Assembly: GCA_934045075.1 (NCBI GenBank)
Contig: OW203726.1
Span: 558,001-622,000 of the forward strand
Reading direction: 5' to 3'
Origin: Yponomeuta sedellus
Taxonomy: Eukaryota; Arthropoda; Insecta; Lepidoptera; Yponomeutidae
DNA: 64,000 bases
The notes under the pieces are model-generated. The model did not search any database. It saw only the letters and a program-made list of their open reading frames with translations, and was not told where the DNA came from. A program made the translations under genes and the position numbers. Below, piece by piece: positions 43,970 to 55,246 of this stretch (position 1 is its first letter; each line of letters opens with the position of its first letter).

Positions 43970-44271
43970 GAGTGCTTAGTGCGAGTTTTTTAACTGCTCG
44001 ATCGCGTTAACGTAAACTCACATTTCTATGGCATCGAGGAAGCGCCACCTAGCGACAACTATGAAAATTAAAATTGCTGAGTGAGAGTTGTAATAGTTTA
44101 AGTTGAGAAGTGAACACGTTTACCAGCCCAACACGAACGCGAGTGCGAGTTGTACTGTGACAGCGTTTTGCCAGTTCGAACGGTTAACTTACTCATACTC
44201 ACTACTCAATGCTCGATTAACGCGGTAGTAAAGTGATTCGATTGGATCTGTCAAACTCGCACTAAGCACTC
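43970..44271 (+). mobile_element. MITE-G copy 2, 302 bp
   Basis: Perfect-looking ends GAGTGCTTAGTGCGAGTTT and AAACTCGCACTAAGCACTC. The interior contains a second inner CTCGCACTC pair. No ORF. Confidence 0.92.
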
Positions 44272-44610
44272 AAATCCGTGACAGTGATATACACCCCACA
44301 TAATTATACGACAAAGTCCAGTAGATATTTAGTTTCTGCACACACATCTTTACATTGAAACTTACATGATCAAGGTGCTGAAAGTGAAGCAGATTTTGCA
44401 ATATTTTTTTAACGGGTCCACTATAAAATAATAATGTCTGGTCACAATGCAGACACCAACGTAAATGCGGCATCGTGGAATACCACGCTCAGACGTTAAG
44501 TCTCTAGAACATAAATCTTTACATCCGTGCTTAGGTGGGAAGAGTGCATAGATGCAAAATCATCTGTAACGTTACATAAAATTTTGCAACTAAAATGTAC
44601 ATTATAGAAC
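44272..44610. other. Unassigned stretch
   Basis: Nothing supportable seen. Confidence 0.45.
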
Positions 44611-44622
44611 ATGTTTTATTTT

Positions 44623-44817
44623 AAAAACCTATTTAGAGGCTAAAAATTCCACCCATGCCGGGGTTCGAACCCGCGACCTCTGGCTATCCGTGCCAGCGCT
44701 CTATCCAACTGAGCTAATGGGCGACTCAACGGCATCAGTGAAATTTCGAACCTCTTTACACTATTCTCTGTATTACGTACAGATAATAGTGTACGTAGTA
44801 GAAATAGTGTACGTATT
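44623..44817 (-). mobile_element. SINE-B, minus, 12-bp target duplication
   Basis: tRNA-like domain 44651-44722, short 3' end at the left. Flanked by ATGTTTTATTTT (44611-44622, 44818-44829). 5' truncated; a short GTGTACGTA repeat lies at its 5' side. Confidence 0.88.
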
Positions 44818-44912
44818 ATGTTTTATTTTGTTCGTTAATTCGTTCGTTGCTTCGTTTGTTTGTTTATTTACGTATTTGTTACAAAAACATAAACTTAAAT
44901 AACATACAATAT

Positions 44913-44983
44913 TTAAAAACCTATTTAGAGGCTAAAAATTTTACCCATGCCGGGATTCGAACCCGCGACCTCTGGCTATCCGT
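44913..44983 (-). mobile_element. 71-bp SINE-B tRNA-3'-half insertion, 12-bp target duplication
   Basis: Contains only the sequence from the anticodon loop (ACGGATAGCCAG in minus sense) to the short 3' end. Flanked exactly by AACATACAATAT (44901-44912, 44984-44995). Reverse transcription evidently stopped at the anticodon loop. Confidence 0.93.
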
Positions 44984-44995
44984 AACATACAATAT

Positions 44996-46369
44996 GTTGA
45001 AAATTACGTGCACAAAAGGATTATAAAGTCGAGTGTATCGACTTGATTTAATAACGGAGAGTAATATTCTTGTCTTGTAAGCAATGAAGGATTACATAGA
45101 AGACGAATATGTCTAGTAGGAAATAGTAAACTTATATTAATGACCATTTAAAGGACGATTGTGCTTATAGTATTCAACATATTTGCGATTAATAGTTTCT
45201 AAGTTAAAAAGTCTGTTAGTTAGGCTATGTGTCTGTTTCACAATCTGCAGATAAAGTTCCAGATAAGTTATCTGCAACCAGGGCTGCCTTTTGTTCTAAA
45301 TTTGCGAACACACGCAATATAGGAAAAAAAATTAACTTTATTTGAACATTGTGAAACAGGGGCTTAGACTTTTAAAATGATGAAATGGGGAGTTTCTCCA
45401 CATCACCTTTTACAAACAATTTCAACATTCACTAAGTAAACGATTCCTTTTATTGTGCATAAAAATATTTGAACTGAATTGAATTGAATAGATTAATTTA
45501 TTAAATTGACGTCTCAGAAAATAGGCGCTAGTGTTCACAGCTATGTATCAAGCAAATATTATTTGTCAATACCTAGTAAACTGTATTTATAGATTTGTAA
45601 CTTGTAAAGTGTGCAAATATTTTTTATATAATTATTAAAAATTTTGCTCGCCCTAATTTTAGCGATCAACTCTCGTTTCAAACTGTATTACAAAAGATAT
45701 TTTCCTTCGAAAAAACTGTGATTTTTTTTACTTTACCTCTAAGGCCATAAATTTATTCATTTTAATGCACTCACCCGTGCTAAGGACAATTTGAGCATCT
45801 AAATAGGTTCTCTAAGGCTATATTTAATTTTAGGTTTAGGTAGTTTAGGTCAGAGTAAGTAATGAAATTATTTATTTTACAGGAAAAGCGTAATAAAAGG
45901 TCTGAAAATTGTTCCAGAAATAAAATTTTTCAGAAATTAAAGCAGTCACTGACTTACAATTTGAGACTAACCCTTAAATATATACTGTGCAGAGACACTT
46001 AATTTTGTCATCATTTACGTTGGACACTTATGCCGTCAGTAATATGCATTTCAAAAAAGATTACGCCAAAAAACTTGCCTGTATTCTGATATTTAAGTTA
46101 CCGGATATTTATAAAGTCTAGAAATTTATACTCAGTGCAATCTGGGGAACTTTTTGCAAACTGTTTTTAAAAACCGTCATAATGTGGTTCCGTTAAAACT
46201 TAGCGTTGAAACGCACTGTAAGACAACGATAAAATATATTTACTTAAGAAACATTTTACAATGACCTTATATCGAAGGCAGTGGTACCCTGCTCCCTAAA
46301 AAAAGGCTAAAACCTGTGGCTTAGGATAAGCTGTGCTCCTCCGAAACTGTCGTTAATCCACCATCATCA
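44996..46369. other. Unassigned AT-rich stretch
   Basis: 45755-45810 (TTTTAATGCACTCACCCGTG, GAGCATCTAAATAGG) is a SINE-B end remnant. No gene supportable. Confidence 0.45.
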
Positions 46370-46589
46370 TCATCAACCCGTTATGTCCCCACAGAGGGGC
46401 ACGGATTTCTTTCCTGACGAAGGTGTAGGCCATTCTCCACCACAGGGGCCAAGTCCGGATTGGTGGAGGCCTGCAAGACTAGTGGCTGGTCTTAGTGTCA
46501 GATTCAGAAGTTTTCAAGGCCTCTGACTTGGCTTAACAACTGCCATCTATCGACGGCAGCCAGTACCATCTGGTTAGCGTGCCTTGCGA
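46370..46589 (-). repeat. SINE-A 3' two-thirds, diverged
   Basis: ATGTCCCCACAGAGGGGC, CCACCACAGGGGCCAAGTCC, TGGCTTAACAACTGCCAT; ends at GCCTTGCGAA before the 5S part. Confidence 0.8.
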
Positions 46590-46648
46590 ATCCATCATAT
46601 GGAGAAAGAATTTAAATGAAAATGTGAAATCAATAATGTTTTATTGTG

Positions 46649-46856
46649 CGACCTCTGTGGCGTAGAGGTAGCACATCTACCTACCATGCAAGAGGTCCCG
46701 GGTTCGAACCCCGCCTGGGAAAAAAAAACCTCAGGTCTTGGATGTTTACATGTTTCTGATGTCGTTGTTTCTGGTTCCCACGACACAGGGTATCCTAGTG
46801 TGGGGCCAGAATCAATGTAGGTGCCTGTATGTAAATGTTACGTTTATGTTAGCTTA
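46649..46856 (+). mobile_element. SINE-C, nearly full length
   Basis: tRNA-like head CGACCTCTGTGGCGTAGAGG, B box GGGTTCGAACCCCG, body GGTCTTGGATGTTTACATG, CACGACACAGGGTATCC, end GTAAATGTTACG. Confidence 0.88.
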
Positions 46857-46997
46857 TGAGTAAGAAAGCAACTGTGAACCCCAAAGTAAATTAAATTGTA
46901 TCTAGGGCCACAGCCATCAGTGAAATGTACCTACCTACTGAAACTTGCGCATTTGCGATGCAATTTTTGACAAATGTACCTACGCCACTAATTATAC

Positions 46998-47190
46998 CTC
47001 GTTGGTCTAGCCGCGAAGGTGTTTAGCTATCAAGACAAAGGTCGTGGGTTCGATTTCCACTGGGATTGCCGTACATTTAGACAAGTGGTCTCAGTCTGGG
47101 TGTTTTTCATGTTCATGAAGTCCTTGCCTGGTTACCTTTGGGACCAGTACAATTACGATGTGTGGAAATCATTATTAATATCATTACTTA
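46998..47190 (+). repeat. Single tRNA-derived SINE-like unit
   Basis: CTCGTTGGTCTAGCCGCG and GTCGTGGGTTCGATTTCC look like A and B boxes at normal spacing; body GTGGTCTCAGTCTGGGTG, CCTGGTTACC. No second copy here. 47213-47280 holds another weak minus-sense tRNA-like mirror. Confidence 0.5.
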
Positions 47191-47559
47191 GCAAATAAAG
47201 TATTTTGTACACGCCAAAATTCAAACCCAAGACCTCTCCATTGTGAGGCAAGCGTTTCACCGCCGCAGTGAAGCTTAGTGTTGCCGAATCAGACTATTTA
47301 TTTTCCTGTCCTTTTTCATTTGTCGTCCACAAAAGAGGTCAGCTCTCGAGATTTTGACGGCTGCTCTATTTTTAACGTTCCTCTATTTTTAAGCCAGGCA
47401 GATTAACCGTAGCTTAATGCACACAGAAATATATTTGAGTGAAAAAAACGCACACACTTTCATGTATAGTATATAACTATGAAAATGTATTATAGAACCA
47501 TCCGTTTCTAAAACTTAAGTATAGTCGTGTAAGAGCGGGACTTTAATACCTTTTCAAAT

Positions 47560-47817
47560 TTAAAAACCTATTTAGAGGCTAAAAATTTCACCCATGCCGG
47601 GATTCGAACCCGCAACCTCTGGCTATCCGTGCCAGCGCTCTACCAATCGAGCCAATGGGCGACTCACGGCATCAGTGAAATTTCGAACCTCTTTACACTA
47701 TTCTCTGTATTACGTACAGACAGCGACATCTGACTTAAGCAAATTGCATTACTTACAGCCCCGACTACCTACTTTGCAGTTAGGTTTTAACATCGGAACG
47801 ATATCACTGTACCCACT
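47560..47817 (-). mobile_element. SINE-B, near full length, minus
   Basis: tRNA-like mirror 47590-47660, 5' body to CGGAACGATATCACTGTACC, short 3' end at the left. Flanks CTTTTCAAATTT / CTTTTTCAAAGTT resemble an aged target duplication. Confidence 0.88.
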
Positions 47818-48223
47818 GTACTTTTTCAAAGTTAAAATAGTCAATTTCTCATACATCTGTCTACAGAGTACATTATTATCTGTTAATAATAATAAAAATA
47901 TGTTTTTATTTCAGAATACACAGTTCCAGATTACAATATATTATATTAATGATAATACACACAAATAAAACGTTAAGAAGAGGTTAATGTGACAAGGTTC
48001 TAAGGTAAGTGCCACGTAAGTGCCCATGACTATACAATAGTGTTGTACATGGGAGATTTCAACCTTGTAAATTAGTTTGTTTTTTTTTTGTTTCAGAAAT
48101 AAATATATGTTTATACAGTTAAAATTATAAGCAGGCTATACACGCTGAAATCTGAGTGGTTTGAAAGCGTCGGTTATATAATTAAATTATGATTGTTTCA
48201 TGTGCAAATTATTTTATTTTAAG
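47818..48223. other. Unassigned AT-rich stretch
   Basis: Nothing supportable. Confidence 0.45.
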
Positions 48224-48236
48224 TACATTATTTATT

Positions 48237-48418
48237 TAAAAACCTATTTAGAGGCTAAAAATTTCACTCATGCCGGGATTCGAACTCGCAACCTCTGGCA
48301 ATCCGTGCCAGAGGTTGCGAGTTCGAATCCCGGCATGAGAAAAAAATTTTAGCCTCTAAATAGGTTTTTAAATTTGTCCATAGCACGGGTTAGTGCATTA
48401 AAAATAAAAATAGTATAA
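48237..48418. mobile_element. SINE-B foldback reference copy: 33-bp arms around one anticodon loop, 13-bp target duplication
   Basis: Flanked by the exact duplication TACATTATTTATT (48224-48236, 48419-48431), so the 182 bp came in as one piece. At 48267-48339 a perfect 33-bp stem encloses the 7-nt loop AATCCGT, which is the tRNA anticodon loop. Both arms share private changes (ACTCGC/GCGAGT and TCATG/CATGA instead of the usual ACCCGC and CCATG), so one arm was copied from the other. The right arm reaches the long 3' end, the left arm only the short one. Confidence 0.95.
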
Positions 48419-48524
48419 TACATTATTTATTCATAAGAGTATTCTTTATTTTGAAAGGAAAAATAGTTAAAGAAACAGCAGTTACAAAAGATACGATACG
48501 ATTGTTTAAGTAATAATAAACTTA

Positions 48525-48601
48525 TACTATTTTTATTTTTTAAAAAAGCCGGGTTCAAATCCCGGCATGGGTGAAATTTTTAGCCTCTAAATAGGTTTTT
48601 A
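48525..48601. mobile_element. 77-bp SINE-B hybrid insertion, 13-bp target duplication
   Basis: Begins with the mirror of the long 3' end (TACTATTTTTATTTTTTA), then jumps to the plus-sense T-arm (GCCGGGTTCAAATCCCGG) and ends at the short 3' end. Flanked by AATAATAAACTTA (48512-48524, 48602-48614). A foldback copy that lost most of one arm. Confidence 0.88.
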
Positions 48602-48646
48602 AATAATAAACTTACAAAATTGTCATACTTGAATTCATCATCAGCA

Positions 48647-48749
48647 TTATCAACCCATTATGTCCCCACCGAGGGGAACGGGTCTCTTCTCTGAGGAAGG
48701 TATAGGCCATACTCCACCACGGGGGCCAAGTCCGGATTGGTGGAGGACT
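48647..48749 (-). repeat. SINE-A 3' fragment
   Basis: TATGTCCCCACCGAGGGGAA .. CAAGTCCGGATTGGTGGAGG; tail part only. Confidence 0.83.
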
Positions 48750-49592
48750 TGAATTTATACTTATCCTATATTATTTTGTACTATTTTTGTTTTCCCTGTT
48801 TTGTTTAAATAAACCTTTTAGCCTTCACATCAATAACGAAAAATTCTACGTTTCTTCTATCCACATAACCTTTCATCGTGACTAGTTGGTTAATCTCGTA
48901 CCTGGAAACATTTTCATAATATTTTTGAGGAGTGTTATTGCAAATATGTTTATTACTCCATCCGTTATTGTAGGGGCATGTTCACATTAAGCAGCAAACT
49001 GCAGCAAATGAAGTCATGAAGTTTGTAGTAGCAATGATGAATGGGCGCGGGATGCAGCGTTCAATTTAGCCCACACTTTATTACTGACTATACGGGTTTT
49101 AGGATCGCTCTCAAACGAACACTTTTGCTGGAAAATAGCACCTGGAAAATAGCACCTCCGAGACTAGTGACTAGGTTGATATTAAAATGAGGCTAAAAGG
49201 ATGAAAATGTTAATAGGTTTGTTTTAAAGATTAAGAATTTTATTTTTATAACATGATTATAAAGTTGTTTTCATTGTTGAGAAAGTCCGGCATGTTTTGC
49301 CATTGGAGGAATACAGACATGAGGGTTCTTTTAAAATCTGTATAATTTTAGCCTTACGTCTTACTAGTCCTATTTTTTACACCTAGTTTTACTTGTAACG
49401 CTCATTAGGTAAGAGTTTCTGTGTTATTTTGATTTTAAAAACACGGAATTAATTTTTCGAATTTTATCCATGTATGGAACTAAAAGAGAAACGTCTTTTT
49501 GCACTTTAATATTTTTCATAAATTAGTTGTATTTTCTACGATCGGGCAATATACCCGGCAGAACTGTATTCGTACTGTAGACAAGTGTAGTA
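48750..49592. other. Unassigned AT-rich stretch
   Basis: GGAAAATAGCACCT is tandemly repeated at 49131-49157. No gene supportable. Confidence 0.4.
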
Positions 49593-49738
49593 TAGTCTGT
49601 TAGCTTTTAAATATCGGAACTAATATGACACTTAATTTTGAAATCAGAACTCGATCGTCAGTACGAAAACCGGCGAAAATTGGCGAAAACCGAAACCTAC
49701 TCTAGAGCCCGAGGTATATTCTAAAAGCTAACAGACTA
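49593..49738. mobile_element. MITE-F copy 2, short
   Basis: AGTCTGTTAGCTTTTAAATA at the left; at the right the full mirror of AGTCTGTTAGCTTTTAGAAT, ATACCTCGGGC and TCTAGAGTAGG. Flanking TA on each side is compatible with a TA target. The left end lost part of its inverted repeat. Confidence 0.85.
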
Positions 49739-49741
49739 TAT

Positions 49742-52174
49742 GATACATAGTAATGACGTGCTATTCTGTACCTACCTGATATTTCTAATATCAAGAAGAC
49801 GCCAGCTTCGAGACAAACCAACAATGGCTTAAAAAGGCAGTAAAACAATAAAATATGTATTTTAAAAACATTATAAATAAATAAAATTTTCTAAATAAAT
49901 CTCACCCTCTGAAAAAAAGGCCTGTGCTCTGCCGTGGGACGATTATAGGCTAATAAAAAATAAATATATAAGGAATCGGTCAAATTTACATTAATAAATC
50001 ATGTTCCGTTAGCAGTAACGCTACAACGTGGAAAAAACGAAACTTTGTCATACCTGTTTGGAAACATAATTGAAATATGAAAACTTCACCTCCGAGACTG
50101 GTTTGAGGTAAAACTTTCCTTGAAAAATATGAAATCGTCTGCTCTTTACGGGATATTAAATTCTTTATCGCCCCGCTGATGAATTGAAAAATGTACTTAA
50201 TTGAAAAAAAAATTATAAAAAAAAACCCGACATCAAAAACTTCTTTGACTAGCTCTAGTATAATAGCTCCGTTATCGAATTTTCAACCTTTCGCTCGCAA
50301 GTTCTTGTGGATGTTTAGATGTTGTAGAAGTGAATACTTTTGGTAGTCCCTTTTTTCAATTTTTAAATAAGAGACAGATATTCTCAAAAAAAAAGTTTTT
50401 AAGTAGCATTGTTTCAGATACGACCAAAAATAACGGATGCACTGTAACATAATATAATATTTAACGAAAATCAGTTTGTATATATAAACTATGTATTATT
50501 TGGATCAAATAGTTTGTTATATTTGTATAAATATAAATATTGTAATATTTATATACTCTATTATTTGATCCCTGTTTAAATATGTGGTCAAAACAGAAGC
50601 AAACTTTGCTTTCGCAGTCGGGTAAAAAGTTGTTAGTAAATAACTTCAAAAACATATCAATTCAATTAAAATCATTTTATTTCAACGTAAAGAATTTACA
50701 TTCTGTTTGCTGAATGTCAATGTTCAATGTAAAATGTAAGCCGCCGCCTTCGGGCCGTATTGTAGTGGAGAAAAAGGCAGCGGAAAAAAAAACTCCACTC
50801 TGACCATCTTTTCTCAAATCGTCTTAAAACCAAATACATCAGTTGCCTTATGTAAATCTAATAAGATTTCATGATTGCCATTAACAACCCTAAATGCCAA
50901 AGCATTTGTCAAATGTCTCACAATAATAGGGGCAAACATAAGTGCTGCGGCCAGACACACGAACAGCACTCGTTCACGAGCATAACGCAGTGCTCAGCCA
51001 TCACCAGTCTCAACCACGAGATAGATTTTGGAGGGAGATAGATGACGCGAACACAACGCTTCCATTCGAATGACTTTTAGCAAACTGGCAGTTAAGTTTT
51101 TGTCAGTTAAATAAATGTCAATAAATGTCAATAATGTCAATAAATGCTATAAAGTCAAAATAAAAAAAAATTGTTCAGTATAAAAACAAAATCTTTATTT
51201 AAGGAACGTCAAAGCTGTAAGTTTTATAATTAATAGATTATGCGGAGAATAAACTAACAAAAACGTTTCACATTTATTCTTTTCAAAACATATAACATAT
51301 AACTTAACTAACAGATTTTCAACTTAAAGTTACATTACACTAGACTTAATCGTCCTCGTCGACATTATTTTAATACCAGACATCTTTTTCATCCAAATAA
51401 AAAAAAAATTAACTGTTTATTTCATAGTAAAAAAGTACACAAAAGTTTTCTTGTTCTGGAGGCTAAAAATCTTTCATATAAATAACTTTGTCATGGATCC
51501 TACTAAAAGTAGCCTAAATTATGCGCACCAAATTCGAAGCATTTTCCATCATCTGTCAAATTTCAAACTAGTAAAGAGTTAAGTAATATAGAAGCTGATC
51601 TTATGAGACTTTCGAACAAATAAAGAATTCTTGAACTATTTTCGCAATTCAGTTTATTAACTTAATACCGGAAAAACTAAAATTCCGACGAAAATACTTC
51701 CTCAAAAATTGCTGAATTAAGATGAATTATCAAATTATTGTTAATTATTAATGCAATGTGAAAAGGAATTATCGGTGAACATACTAACATAAAAGAACAA
51801 AATATTTTTTAATTTTTTTAAGTCGGTTAAAAAGAGCGCTTATCGACTTCTCCTGCGGACGTTCGAAAGAAAAAAGCGAGGTGCAAATGATCGGACCTTC
51901 ATCATATTACAGAAACTGGGCCATTAGAGAGTGGCCCGATTCGGGAAACGGGCTCTAAGTTATGACGTCACTTAATCACGCCGATTCGCCATCTCTGTTA
52001 ATAGTGCCGGCCTCCGAACTCATTTATAATGCGAGTTAACTTACTAACGGACTCAAACTATAAATGAAATTAAGTTATGATGATGTAAGATCGATTTATT
52101 ACACTGTATTGGAGCATGGAGCATTATATTAACGTAGTAGGATGTAGCATTATATTAAAATTTAGGTTTATTCA
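49742..52174. other. Unassigned AT-rich stretch; dispersed repeat K at 50660-50850
   Basis: 50660-50850 mirrors 7560-7800 (CAACGTAAAGAATTTACATT, GTATTGTAGTGGAG). AATGTCAATAA words repeat at 51113-51145. ORF at 50461-50655 unsupported. Confidence 0.45.
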
Positions 52175-52222
52175 AGAAGCGCTCGTAGCCTAGTTGAACC
52201 GATTGATTGGAATCAATCACTC
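52175..52222 (+). repeat. SINE-A 5' fragment
   Basis: AGAAGCGCTCGTAGCCTAG .. GATTGGAATCAATCAC then lost. Confidence 0.75.
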
Positions 52223-52229
52223 TCAATTC

Positions 52230-52475
52230 CTATGAATCAATTACTATGGTTTGGATATACTTAATATGGAGAAGATAAAGGAAGAAATTTTGACGAAAGA
52301 AATATATCGAGCTAATGTCGGTAGAAGGGCTGCTAAGAGACGTCCCAGGCGGACATGCTTCGAACGAATAAGGGATTTATTCATCGACTATTTAATAAAA
52401 CAGGTCTATCAGGATCGTGGCAAGTGGCAGCTCGAGTCTCTGTCTACCTCTCCGAGATACAGGCGTGAGTTTTGT
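52230..52475 (+). pseudogene. (TATG)n-tailed LINE, RT C-terminal piece
   Basis: Translation MEKIKEEILTKEIYRANVG and RRAAKRRPRRTCFERIRD with diverged downstream GRGKWQLESLS-like wording; ends CAGGCGTGAG. Confidence 0.75.
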
Positions 52476-52486
52476 GCGTGTTCGCG

Positions 52487-52513
52487 TGTGTATGTGTGTG
52501 TGTGTGTGTGTGT
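52487..52513. repeat. (GT)n microsatellite
   Basis: About 13 GT units just after the LINE terminus, with TATG words at its start. Confidence 0.9.
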
Positions 52514-55139
52514 AAGTGTTTATTGGAGTAATGTAACATACATTGCACTCACTCAATACAATTAGTAATAATACACACACAATAAAGAATTTCTTATCAT
52601 TTATTTTTGTTTGGTTAAATCTAACTCTATAGTATTTTTAATTTACCATCTTATATAAGCTATTATGAAATCATCAAATCATCGTGACCCTGAGTGTCTG
52701 AGCTGTTTAAATATCTCAGCTCTTCAAACTGCCGTTCATCTGGTAACTAAGCGCGTGTTCTCTCTCTCCAAGAGAAGGCCCTGCAGTGTGATGTTAGGCC
52801 ACATAAGAAAAATCATAAAAATAATTGAAATCATCAAATATCTCCCTGGACACACAAAGGCCAAGGGTTGGAAGTCTAGTTGAAAGAAAATTAACTTTAT
52901 TCTATCCTAGTCTATTTTCAAAAGGACCTCTTCAAAACACATTACAGAATTGTAATCTCCCTGGTAGGTTCGTATCGGGAGGGATTTATTTGGAGATTGA
53001 ATTAGATATTCCGGGGAAAAACTATCCTTTGAGGGATCAGTAAAGTGACCGCTATGGACCGCTAGCATGTTGGGTAGTTTGCAGTATTCGCTGAGACCGT
53101 TAGCTCGCCAGACCACACGTGAAAGGGGCGACGCTGTGCTAAATTTTATAAGCTTGTAGTGCAGTGTCTTAGTTTAAACTGGTACCTTAGACGTGGACAA
53201 ATGAGTAAATTTGAGTACGAATGAAGATGAAAAAATCGAAATCAAAAGAGCTGGGACACTGGAGAACTGCACTGTAATTGTTTTAATATTTTGGCATAGG
53301 CCATGCATACAAATCCGGCTCAAGCAGTGACGTCACAATTTTTAGCCTCTTAATAGGTTTTCAAATTTGTACGTAATTTGATTTGGTATTTTTTACAATT
53401 TTGCATGGTATGTATATTTTGTAGGAAGCTTCCATATTATGGCTATCCCACTGCTGGGCAAACCCCTCTCCCCCTTCTCCTCTCCCACAGTATTGCATCT
53501 ATAATAACAATTCATTGTGTATAACTTGAAAAAATTTATTGGTACATACTGGGATTTCAACCCACGACCTCCCTATTGAGAAGCTGGGGTTCTACTGTTC
53601 TACCGCTACCAGCACTCTTTTGTAGGTGCCGTGTTATACATTTTCTTAATTTTTATAATACAAAGAATAGATCAACGTTGAAAATTAAACAAAGCCAGGT
53701 TGAGTCTCAAACATTTCTTAGATTTTGGAAAAATACAGTACTTTTCCATGCTCTTGAAACAGCGGTTTGGTTAATACCAGGCCACTCAGAAAGTTATTCG
53801 AAAAAAAGTTTTTATGTATAAGACACTGGCCACTTGTAATTGTTTTGAAAACGTCGATTATTTAGAAGTAAAAATACTACTGTTCGATTTTCAAATTTCC
53901 CTCCGCATTTTTTTGTGAGCCAATTCTAAGTTTCTTGTCTCATTAAAAAATGGATCTGTATAGAGAACATTTTCGTGCTATGATTTTCAACGATTTCTTG
54001 CACGTATAGACCCTTGTGCCAGGAATAGTGAGTAAGTACTAGAAATTGTGGGAAATTCCTATGTACTTTGAGATCTAAAAGTTGCAAGAAAACTGTGTTA
54101 TATCAAACTCGAGAGGGCAAAGAAATATATCGTTTATAGAGAACTAGCTAAGGGAACAATGTGATGATGTTGTTATTACTGAAAATACACGTAGGCCTTG
54201 TTCAGCGTGCGGCATTTTACCCACACCGACACCCACACCCGGGAATGTTAATCGCAAACAAAAGAGCACATACTATTATTAAAAACATAAAAACCCAACA
54301 CGTCCAAAGTTTTACGCATCAGTTGGGGCTTTCATTAAGAAATACGCAGTAATCAATTTTGAAAATTGTGTGTCGTTTTTGCATGGTTGTGAGACTTGGT
54401 GGGTCTCAAAAGGCGGAACTGAAAGATACTTTCTTTTAATATGTATAATAAGTTAATTTTTTGATATTTTTTTAAGTTCTTGACGAAAGCAGACAGAGCG
54501 CAAATCTTGGTTTAAAAGAAGTGGAGGGTTTGGCCAGCAGTGGGACAGCCATATTATGGGATGAAAAAATCGATTAAATAGGAAATATCAATAGAAATTG
54601 ATTTTTTTTTTGTTTTACGACATAGATTCGATATCGACTCGGCTCGACTTTTTATTTACTCAGATGTTAAGACCTATAAGTTTGATACCTCGTTTCCTCC
54701 TTCGTCAAAACAGTTCAACCACACTTTTCGTGGTCTCGTGGTCGCAAAGAAACATACATAAAAACACACATGCAGAGCAAAAAGTCTAACCCTTCTTTTC
54801 TTTCGCAATGGGGTGAAAACGAAAGAAACGCAAGTCATCCGGGCAAGTGAAAACTTAGCTTTTGCGGCGACGGCGACATCGCAAACCCCTCTAAGCCTCT
54901 TTACCTACACGTTTTATTTTTCCTTCCACATACTTAGCGGTAATTTCTACCCACCAACACACAAATGTAAAGAACGGACCCATTTCAAACAAACACGAAT
55001 AGCTATAATTTAAATCGGGTTACAATTTTCGCGTTTCTCGGTTTGGCAATACACTAACATTTTTCCGTTACTAAAATAAAAATACTTATAATCACTAAGT
55101 CTCGTTCCTGAAATTATTTTCTGTTGTGTATAGTAAAGA
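52514..55139. other. Unassigned stretch with weak repeat debris
   Basis: 52680-52800 is the mirror of the dispersed repeat at 30735-30890. 53340-53365 (TTTTAGCCTCTTAATAGG) is a SINE-B end remnant. 53545-53600 is a degraded minus-sense tRNA-like segment. 54510-54560 (GGCCAGCAGTGGGACAGCC) is an RTE-like tip. No gene supportable. Confidence 0.45.
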
Positions 55140-55246
55140 ACTCCACCAACCCGTAGTTGGCTCTCGTGGTGTAGTATGGTCTAACCTTCCTACGATGCAG
55201 GAAGAGACCCGTGCCCCAGCAGCGGGGACATACGAGGGTTGATAAC
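55140..55246 (+). repeat. SINE-A 3' fragment
   Basis: CTCCACCAACCCGTAGTTGG .. CCCCAGCAGCGGGGACATAC, GAGGGTTGATAACG. Confidence 0.85.

Noticed and set aside
48267..48339. Rho-independent terminator or microRNA hairpin
   Set aside because: The stem is fully explained by two mirrored tRNA 3' halves within a target duplication; a small-RNA role cannot be argued from sequence.
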